Source: Deltaproteobacteria bacterium (lineage in GTDB: Bacteria; Myxococcota; B64-G9). Taken from it: 5,289 nt of DNA. Numbering within the stretch: the stretch's first letter is position 1; the number at the start of each line of letters is the position of its first letter. The notes under the pieces are model-generated. The model was not told where the DNA came from. It saw only the letters and a list, made by a program, of their open reading frames with translations, and did no database searches. Where the stretch lies: contig JAUVAM010000335.1 of assembly GCA_030591745.1 (NCBI GenBank), forward strand, positions 1-5,289, in the 5' to 3' direction. Below, piece after piece: positions 1 to 5,289 of the stretch. Both the position numbers and the translations under genes were made by a program.

Positions 1-1143
1 ATGATCATCGGCCCAAACGGAACACCTGAAGCGGATCTCACCCTCGGCGTGTGGGGTTATGAACAATATGACGGGAGCTATTACGTCCCGGCGGCCCAAC
101 AGGGCTGGGTCTACCACCTTGCGCAGCAACAGATCAGCGTACCGGGCGTCTATACCCATGGCTCTCCGGCGATCTCCTCCCTCGCCCGTCTCGATTTCTC
201 CATTTTTGCGCGTCTCCTGTCAGCGGAACAGAACATCAACATCCCGGCAGGCTACGACCCCGACCACCACGCCGCCCAATATCTCATCTATTTTAGTGTT
301 CAAAACCAAAACCAATTCCAATACCCAAACAACCTGGGCTTTGGCGATTATCTCTGGTTTGGCATCAGCGTTTACGATGACCGATATCCCGTACTGGAAC
401 TAACCATCCTCCAGGACCTGGGAGGCACCGAGCGGCTCATCTACAACCTGGGTTCAGCGCCCTTCGTCTCCGAGGGCTTCACTCCAGGTGGCCCGGGCAT
501 GCTCTTCGAAGGCGACCTGCTGCCAGGAATCCGTGATGCGCTGACCTGTGCATGGGAAAGTGGATTTTTGACCGGCTCCAATGAACTCTCGGATTACCGA
601 ATCGGAGGCATGAACATCGGATGGGAAGTACCCGGCCTCAACGACGTCGAGATGCAAGTAAAAGACCTCTCGCTGCGCTACGAACGGCGGCCTCTAGCGC
701 CAGTGGTCTTTGACTTCAACACCGATGGAGACCGCGAAGGCTGGACCGCGGTCAATATCGTAGAGCTCGCCGATGGTCCGCAGAACGGCACATGGATCTT
801 CTCTGTCCCGGCACCCGACACCCCCATGCTCAGCAGCCCGGAACTCGCCATTGAAGCGGCCACCCATCCCATCGTGCGCATCATCATCGCCAACGATCAC
901 AACCCACTTGGTAGCTCTATCCTCAAGGTCTACTGGGATCGTTTTGGCGAGGCTGGTTTTCGTGAAGCGTGGAGCCAAGACGTGCACATCAACAACACCG
1001 GCGGATTTCAAACCATCGACATCGACATGAGCGAAATAACAGCCTGGACAGGAGAAATTCGTCACCTGCGGATCGACCCCATCCTCGCAGGCGATGGACA
1101 CGCCGTTGGCATCGATCAGATTGCCATTCTGCCGGCACCTTGA
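1..1143 (+). CDS. Beta-sandwich protein with C-terminal galactose-binding-like domain, possibly 5'-truncated
   Basis: The frame is open from the first base to TGA at 1141-1143, giving 380 residues. The ATG at position 1 may not be the true start: nothing upstream is visible, and the first residues show neither a signal peptide nor a membrane segment, so part of the gene may lie outside. Two beta-rich regions are apparent. Residues ~1-228 are rich in Gly, Tyr and Trp, with a Q/N-rich patch near 100-111, and end in a strand with a DLSLRYE pattern. Residues ~235-378 open with an F-D-F-N-x-D-G-D-x-E-G-W motif (237-248) and close with W-T-G-x-I-x-x-L-R-I-D-P (349-360) and an I-D-Q-I-A-I-L strand. 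That opening and ending are typical of carbohydrate-binding-like jelly-roll domains attached to exported enzymes or surface proteins of environmental bacteria. I see no catalytic domain. Export and glycan binding are inferences. The gene converges on clpX with one base between the stops. Confidence 0.7.
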   Translation: MIIGPNGTPEADLTLGVWGYEQYDGSYYVPAAQQGWVYHLAQQQISVPGVYTHGSPAISSLARLDFSIFARLLSAEQNINIPAGYDPDHHAAQYLIYFSVQNQNQFQYPNNLGFGDYLWFGISVYDDRYPVLELTILQDLGGTERLIYNLGSAPFVSEGFTPGGPGMLFEGDLLPGIRDALTCAWESGFLTGSNELSDYRIGGMNIGWEVPGLNDVEMQVKDLSLRYERRPLAPVVFDFNTDGDREGWTAVNIVELADGPQNGTWIFSVPAPDTPMLSSPELAIEAATHPIVRIIIANDHNPLGSSILKVYWDRFGEAGFREAWSQDVHINNTGGFQTIDIDMSEITAWTGEIRHLRIDPILAGDGHAVGIDQIAILPAP

Positions 1144-1144
1144 G

Positions 1145-2395
<1,251 letters not shown>

Positions 2396-2426
2396 GCCGG
2401 AGTACGCCCTTTCCTAGACCCCCACT

Positions 2427-2454
2427 ATTATAAGGACTGTTGGCATTAAGACAA
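2427..2454 (-). promoter_or_regulatory. Predicted sigma-70-type promoter of clpX
   Basis: Read on the minus strand, TTGTCT (2449-2454) is followed after 16 bases by a perfect TATAAT (2427-2432). The predicted transcription start is near 2420, giving a leader of about 25 bases that contains the purine run AGGAAAGG (2408-2415) before the clpX ATG. The site lies wholly between the stop of the preceding gene (2475) and clpX, so clpX can be transcribed independently. No heat-shock (sigma-32-like) promoter pattern was recognised. Confidence 0.65.
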
Positions 2455-2460
2455 GGACTG
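2432..2460. repeat. Paired 8-bp direct repeat over the clpX promoter
   Basis: AAGGACTG occurs at 2432-2439 and again at 2453-2460 on the plus strand, a period of 21 bp or two turns of B-DNA. Allowing one mismatch, the match extends two bases to the left (A-N-AAGGACTG). One copy abuts the -10 and the other overlaps the -35. This spacing suits a protein binding two sites on one face of the DNA, but a chance repeat of this size is possible. Confidence 0.4.
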
Positions 2461-2474
2461 GAATGGCTTGATTG

Positions 2475-3092
2475 TCAGTGATCCACCAGGGCTCGAATGT
2501 CGTCCACCAAAGAGATGGCCCGATCCACGATGACCCGGGGGATGCCCTGCACGTTGGCCAGGGTGTCGGCAAGCTTGGCAGCCTGCCGAACCAGTTGCTT
2601 GACCACCTGCTTGGGGGCCGGCGGCTCGGACGGGGGCAAGCTCTGTTTCAACTCCTTGCGCAGGGCCGAAACCGGCTGGTCATCCAAGGCCATTTCCTTG
2701 ATCTTGCGATAGTCTTCTTCCGGAACGCTCTCGGTCTCACGGGCCTTGCGCATGACCTCCACCGCCGCCATGTCGGGGATGGGGCGCTGGACACCATCGC
2801 GCTTGAGCACGGCGGGCTCTTCTTCCTTGAGAAAGGAAAAAGAGGCGGTCAACTTGGCGGCCGTGCGCGGCTTGATGCGAATTTCGTCCTGACAGTAGGC
2901 TTCGAAAGAGGGAAAGCCCCATTGCTCATAAAGTCTCTTATGCTTGACTTTCTGCAAGCTACCGCCCAAATCCACCCAAGAAGTCTTAAATCGTCTGGCG
3001 GACTCCAAAGCCTCAAATCGCGGCGTGCCGGGCTCGACGCCTTCCATTTTTCTGGCGATGGCCTTGGTCGCATTGGTTTCAATCTCGGACAT
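2475..3092 (-). CDS. Conserved helical protein of unknown function, possible DNA-binding region
   Basis: The 205-residue product has no signal peptide or membrane segment and is probably cytoplasmic. I chose ATG at 3090-3092 because GGGAGG sits 8 bases upstream; the frame stays open to 3218, but the extra residues look non-coding. Residues ~33-60 contain the pattern RRFKTSWVDLG followed by LYEQWGF. Residues ~62-88 (SFEAYC to SFSFL) look like helix-turn-helix with an IKPRTAAKL core. Residues ~89-150 are charged helix, 151-162 form a Pro-rich linker, and 163-205 look like amphipathic helices. I recall similar unnamed proteins with a 'FKxSWxxLG ... YxxWG' segment in Myxococcota and other former Deltaproteobacteria, but know no assigned role. 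DNA binding and regulation are inferences. It lies head-to-tail with clpX (79-bp gap) and divergent from the XRE operon, with which it may share the control region at 3234-3259. Confidence 0.8.
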   Translation of the reverse strand: MSEIETNATKAIARKMEGVEPGTPRFEALESARRFKTSWVDLGGSLQKVKHKRLYEQWGFPSFEAYCQDEIRIKPRTAAKLTASFSFLKEEEPAVLKRDGVQRPIPDMAAVEVMRKARETESVPEEDYRKIKEMALDDQPVSALRKELKQSLPPSEPPAPKQVVKQLVRQAAKLADTLANVQGIPRVIVDRAISLVDDIRALVDH

Positions 3093-3098
3093 AATTTT

Positions 3099-3107
3099 TG
3101 CCTCCCC
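3099..3107 (-). promoter_or_regulatory. Strong ribosome binding site fixing the start of the 205-residue protein
   Basis: Minus-strand GGGGAGG lies about 8 bases before the ATG at 3090-3092. It is the best Shine-Dalgarno match in the window and decides against the longer reading frame beginning at 3218. Confidence 0.75.
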
Positions 3108-3202
3108 TGCGCCCGGGCCCACCGAGCATCGGCTGAGTTTGCAGAGCGCAATGTACACCAAGGGACTACGAGCAACAAGCTTTCCCCACGGCATGATTGA
3201 CC

Positions 3203-3217
3203 TGGGCGGATCGCCCA
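3203..3217. repeat. Short GC-rich inverted repeat
   Basis: TGGGCG (3203-3208) and CGCCCA (3212-3217) pair across a three-base GAT loop, and two more pairs can form outside after a one-base bulge. It lies just upstream of the -35 of the XRE gene, and within the long leader of the minus-strand gene if that transcript starts at the palindrome. There is no T-run on either side, so it is not an intrinsic terminator. It may be a small binding site, an RNA hairpin, or chance. Confidence 0.3.
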
Positions 3218-3225
3218 AGGACCGG

Positions 3226-3254
3226 TTGACTGTCTAATATATTAAGCTTATTAT
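3226..3254 (+). promoter_or_regulatory. Predicted promoter of the XRE-nucleotidyltransferase operon
   Basis: TTGACT (3226-3231) and TATTAT (3249-3254) are separated by the ideal 17 bases, each matching the sigma-70 consensus at five of six positions. The predicted transcription start, about 7 bases after the -10, falls at 3261-3262, at or beside the GTG start codon of the regulator. The -10 and the spacer lie inside the 26-bp inverted repeat, so a protein bound there would block this promoter. Confidence 0.65.
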
Positions 3255-3259
3255 ATTAG
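3234..3259. promoter_or_regulatory. 26-bp AT-rich inverted repeat, candidate operator of the XRE regulator
   Basis: The two 13-base arms pair at 12 of 13 positions; the only mismatch is between 3242 and 3251. The centre is AAGCTT and the arms begin and end with CTAATATA / TATATTAG. It is strikingly AT-rich against GC-rich surroundings and ends two bases before the XRE start codon. It covers the -10 of the plus-strand promoter and also contains a perfect minus-strand TATAAT (3250-3255). Such dyads beside XRE-family genes are usually the binding site of the encoded dimer; here that is an inference from position and symmetry. Confidence 0.65.
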
Positions 3260-3278
3260 TTGTGATCGACCCATTAAA
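3250..3278 (-). promoter_or_regulatory. Possible divergent promoter toward the 205-residue protein
   Basis: On the minus strand a perfect TATAAT (3250-3255) has TTTAAT (3273-3278, a weak -35) 17 bases upstream, inside the start of the XRE gene. It overlaps the plus-strand -10 almost base for base, so the two promoters would compete and share the palindrome. A transcript from here would have a leader of roughly 150 bases before the ATG at 3092. A weaker alternative nearer the gene is TTGTTG-17-TACATT, with its -10 at about 3151-3156. Confidence 0.35.
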
Positions 3279-3780
3279 GATGCTGCTCGAATCGAGAAAG
3301 GCACTCGGCATGTCTCAGCTGGATCTTTGCCACCAGGCCGGTGTCAGCTTGGCCACGGTCCAGAACATCGAGGCCGGCAGGGCCAATCCGTCGCTTTCCA
3401 CGCTCGAGCGCATCCTGGAAGCCCTGGGCCTGTGGTTTCAAGTTGGCTACGCCGGTGCCGACTGGGACGCACTGGCAGACCACGGGCTGCCGCTGGCATC
3501 GGGGTCTAAAAACCCGCGACACCCAACACCCGGGGGACTCCGGCACCACCTCACACGGGCGGTGGTTGAGATAGAAGCCTGCGGCTGGCCGGAAACCCGC
3601 GACCGCAAAACCGAAGCGCTCGAAGCCCTGCTGCTCGCTCTGCGCAGTGCCTACCCCACAATCTTCCAGAGCTGGTTCGGCCGGTCGGAGGTGGTGAACC
3701 GACTCGTGCCGGATAACCCTTCGGGTCGTGTGATTAAGCTCAAACGCATTGCCGTGCGTGCGTTGTCGGAGTACTTGTGA
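3262..3780 (+). CDS. XRE-family helix-turn-helix regulator, probable antitoxin of the adjacent nucleotidyltransferase
   Basis: The product has 172 residues. Residues ~7-57 form a classic Cro/C1-type (XRE) domain: a short first helix (LLESRKALG), the helix-turn-helix at about 18-37 (SQLDLCHQAGV then SLATVQNIEAG), and the family's NPSLSTLERILEALGL ending. A loose linker follows at ~58-90. A charged helical C-terminal part (~90-172) contains a RKTEALEALLLALR helix and ends with GRVIKLKRIAVRALSEYL; I do not recognise it as a named domain. GTG at 3262 is preferred because the promoter places the transcription start there. ATG at 3280 is the alternative, but it also lacks a good ribosome binding site and would remove only six residues. 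The gene overlaps the nucleotidyltransferase by four bases (GTGA), so the two are translated together. XRE proteins in such pairs usually neutralise the toxin and repress the operon; both roles are inferred here. The DNA-binding assignment is firm. Confidence 0.85.
   Translation: MIDPLKMLLESRKALGMSQLDLCHQAGVSLATVQNIEAGRANPSLSTLERILEALGLWFQVGYAGADWDALADHGLPLASGSKNPRHPTPGGLRHHLTRAVVEIEACGWPETRDRKTEALEALLLALRSAYPTIFQSWFGRSEVVNRLVPDNPSGRVIKLKRIAVRALSEYL
3777..3780 (+). other. GTGA stop-start overlap coupling regulator and nucleotidyltransferase
   Basis: The TGA of the XRE gene (3778-3780) overlaps the GTG start of the nucleotidyltransferase (3777-3779). With GGAG at 3768-3771 this is a standard arrangement for translational coupling and keeps the two proteins in a fixed ratio, as is common in antitoxin-toxin operons. 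Confidence 0.8.
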
Positions 3781-4349
3781 CACCGCTGGACCACAAGACG
3801 CTGAAGAGGTTTTTGAAGCTCGCCGGTGATCGCCTTGATGGAGACTGGGTGATCATGGGAGGCATCGTATTGCCGCTGCTCGGCATCGAGCACAGGATCA
3901 CAAACGACATCGACATCGCCGCCCCCGGGGGCGCCGGCAACGAGGGATTGTTCACCCTGATGTCGATTGCCGAGCAACTCGGCCTGCCGGTCGAGACGAT
4001 CAACCAGGCAGGGGCGTACTTTCTCAACCGCATCGACGGCTGGCAGAACGAGATCCTCCTCCTGCACCGGGGAAAAAGTGCTTCCATCCATCGCCCAAGT
4101 GTCACGCTATTTTTGTTACTCAAGCTCGGGCGCATGACCGAGTCCGACCTGACCGACTGCATCGAGTTCCTGCGATTCGCAAAGGAACGCGGCGAGCTTG
4201 TCGACGCCACCCGAATCGCCAAAGCAATCCGTGCAACAATGCGAGACGGCAAAACGTCCGGGCCAAAGCGTGACCGACTCGATCAACTGCTCTCAGCCAT
4301 CCGCCCATCGGACAACAGGTCATCCCGCCCCTCCAGGCGATTGACTTAG
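3777..4349 (+). CDS. MNT-fold nucleotidyltransferase, AbiEii/DUF6036-like, putative toxin
   Basis: The product has 190 residues and appears to be a single-domain nucleotidyltransferase. Residues 27-29 are M-G-G and residues 40-46 are R-I-T-N-D-I-D, reproducing the family signature of a glycine pair, then R-x-T-x-D-I-D, with D44 and D46 as likely metal ligands. Further on, K116 in LLLKLG and the acidic pair D124/D127 in the next helix match the lysine-then-aspartate pattern of AbiEii-type enzymes (type IV toxins of abortive-infection systems and their MenT relatives). These enzymes transfer nucleotides to RNA, tRNA or protein targets; the target here is unknown. The last ~18 residues are Arg/Ser-rich and probably disordered. 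GTG at 3777 is supported by GGAG at 3768-3771, five bases upstream, inside the end of the XRE gene. A conserved non-toxic nucleotidyltransferase remains possible. purM follows after 26 bp with no terminator. Confidence 0.75.
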   Translation: MTPLDHKTLKRFLKLAGDRLDGDWVIMGGIVLPLLGIEHRITNDIDIAAPGGAGNEGLFTLMSIAEQLGLPVETINQAGAYFLNRIDGWQNEILLLHRGKSASIHRPSVTLFLLLKLGRMTESDLTDCIEFLRFAKERGELVDATRIAKAIRATMRDGKTSGPKRDRLDQLLSAIRPSDNRSSRPSRRLT

Positions 4350-4375
4350 TTGCTCTCCTAAGATAGCGTCGCCGC

Positions 4376-5289
4376 ATGTCGACTACCTATAAGGACGCGG
4401 GTGTGGACATCGAAGCCGGCGAGGCTTTTGTGCGCACCATCATGCCCTTGGCCAAGAGCACGCATCGTCCGGAAGTGCTTGGCTCCCTGGGGGGATTTTC
4501 TGGTCTTTTCCGATTGGATAAAGCGCGTTACGAAGATCCGCTTTTGGTGGCGGCCACCGACGGCGTGGGCACGAAGCTTAAGCTTGCCTTTCTTGCCAAG
4601 CAGCATGACACGGTGGGCATCGATCTGGTGGCCATGTGCGTAAACGATCTGGTCGTTTGTGGTGCAGAGCCTTTGTTCTTCTTGGATTATTTTGCCACCG
4701 GTGCCCTGGATCAAGAGCAGGGTCGCCAGGTGATCACGGGCATCGCCGAAGGCTGCCGCCAGGCCGGCTGTGCCTTGCTCGGTGGCGAGACGGCGGAGAT
4801 GCCCGGATTCTATGTCCAAGGAGAATACGATCTGGCCGGTTTCGCGGTGGGTGTCGTGGACCGCCCCAAGATGTTGGGCCCGAACAAGGTCCTGCCTGGT
4901 GACGGCCTGCTCGGCATCGCCTCTACTGGCGTGCACTCCAACGGATTCAGCCTTTTGCGGCGCGTGTTCAAGTTGGACGAGCAGACGCCCGAGGCCGATG
5001 CGCTTCGTGACTGGCTAAGCCCCACCCGCATCTACGTCAAATCCGCACAGCTTCTCACCGCGAACTTCGATCTGCACGCCTTGGCCCACATTACGGGCGG
5101 TGGTTTGCCGGGCAACTTGCCTCGGGTTCTGCCTGAGCATTTGGCCTGCCATCTTGAGGTCGACAGTTGGCCCCAGCCTGAGGTTTTCACCCGAATCGCC
5201 GAGGCCGGTTCCGTGGCGGAAGAGGAAATGCGTCGTACTTTCAATATGGGCATCGGCATGGTGGCCGTGCTGCCTGTCGACCAGCTCGC
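4376..5289 (+). CDS. purM: Phosphoribosylformylglycinamidine cyclo-ligase (AIR synthetase), 3'-truncated by the window
   Basis: PurM converts FGAM and ATP to AIR, ADP and phosphate, the fifth step of de novo purine biosynthesis, as a cytoplasmic dimer. The frame is open from ATG 4376 to the edge: 304 codons of the usual ~345, so about 40 C-terminal residues are missing. Landmarks in order are [11 protein letters not shown] at 5-15, GGFSGLF 39-45, the nucleotide/phosphate-binding DGVGTKLKL 62-70, [12 protein letters not shown] 81-92, [11 protein letters not shown] 136-146, TGVHSNGFS 184-192, PTRIYVK 216-222, [16 protein letters not shown] 238-253 and [10 protein letters not shown] 287-296. All are intact, so the gene looks functional. 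The ATG gives the standard N-terminus, but no Shine-Dalgarno sequence precedes it. It lies 26 bp after the nucleotidyltransferase on the same strand. TTGACT at 4341-4346 could be a -35, but no good -10 stands at the right distance, so its promoter is unclear and read-through from the module is possible. Confidence 0.97.
   Translation, partial: MSTTYKDAGVDIEAGEAFVRTIMPLAKSTHRPEVLGSLGGFSGLFRLDKARYEDPLLVAATDGVGTKLKLAFLAKQHDTVGIDLVAMCVNDLVVCGAEPLFFLDYFATGALDQEQGRQVITGIAEGCRQAGCALLGGETAEMPGFYVQGEYDLAGFAVGVVDRPKMLGPNKVLPGDGLLGIASTGVHSNGFSLLRRVFKLDEQTPEADALRDWLSPTRIYVKSAQLLTANFDLHALAHITGGGLPGNLPRVLPEHLACHLEVDSWPQPEVFTRIAEAGSVAEEEMRRTFNMGIGMVAVLPVDQL

Noticed and set aside
2472..3200. Plus-strand open frame (242 codons) almost mirroring the 205-residue protein
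   Set aside because: The minus-strand gene has a strong ribosome binding site, sensible helix patterns and recalled homologues. The plus frame has a His/Gly/Leu-rich translation typical of an antisense shadow.
3093..3218. N-terminal extension of the 205-residue protein to an ATG at 3218
   Set aside because: GGGAGG 8 bases before ATG 3092 marks the start. The 42 extra residues lack helix patterning and would cover the leader region.
3274..3783. Minus-strand open frame of 169 codons opposite the XRE gene
   Set aside because: The XRE domain and the coupled downstream gene establish the plus strand as coding.
3777..4349. Calling the nucleotidyltransferase AbiEii outright
   Set aside because: The motifs fit a wider MNT group (AbiEii, DUF6036 and relatives), and the partner is XRE rather than a recognised AbiEi protein, so a gene symbol would overstate the evidence.
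4341..4369. Promoter for purM using TTGACT at 4341
   Set aside because: At 16-17 bases spacing the -10 would be ATAGCG or TAGCGT, poor matches, while TAAGAT (4359-4364) is only 12 bases away. Not strong enough to list.
4358..4936. Minus-strand open frame of 192 codons opposite purM
   Set aside because: purM on the plus strand is unambiguous through the whole interval.

Overview
This window comes from a GC-rich bacterial chromosome. It holds two clear housekeeping genes, clpX and purM, and between them a small accessory module. No gene here fixes the phylum. The 205-residue helical protein at 2475-3092 resembles unnamed proteins I associate with Myxococcota and other former Deltaproteobacteria. 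The beta-sandwich protein at the left edge is of a kind seen in environmental Gram-negatives with large genomes. A deltaproteobacterial or myxococcotal origin is a guess, not a result.

Layout. Positions 1-1143 (+) encode a beta-rich protein, possibly cut at its 5' end, whose last ~145 residues look like a galactose-binding or carbohydrate-binding-like sandwich. It converges on clpX (1145-2395, -), and a single base separates the two TGA stops. clpX is complete and has its own promoter in the 79-bp gap at 2396-2474; a direct repeat with 21-bp period lies over that promoter. Upstream on the same strand is the 205-residue protein of unknown function (2475-3092, -), which starts behind a strong ribosome binding site. 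The place where clpP often lies is therefore taken by another gene.

A 169-bp divergent intergenic region (3093-3261) contains an AT-rich, nearly perfect 26-bp inverted repeat at 3234-3259. A plus-strand promoter and a possible minus-strand -10 overlap it. To its right lies a two-gene operon on the plus strand: an XRE-family helix-turn-helix regulator (3262-3780) overlapping by four bases a MNT-fold nucleotidyltransferase of the AbiEii/DUF6036 type (3777-4349). Gene order, translational coupling and the operator-like palindrome fit a toxin-antitoxin or phage-defence module in which the XRE protein is antitoxin and autorepressor. This is the most interesting part of the window. The function is inferred from family resemblance and context.

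Only 26 bp after the nucleotidyltransferase, purM (AIR synthetase, purine biosynthesis) begins at 4376 on the same strand and runs off the right edge with 304 codons present. No terminator separates it from the module, and neither purM nor the XRE gene has a recognisable Shine-Dalgarno sequence. The XRE gene in particular may be translated from a leaderless transcript. No stretch longer than 300 bases lacks a gene. I saw no rRNA, tRNA, CRISPR array, insertion sequence or convincing intrinsic terminator.
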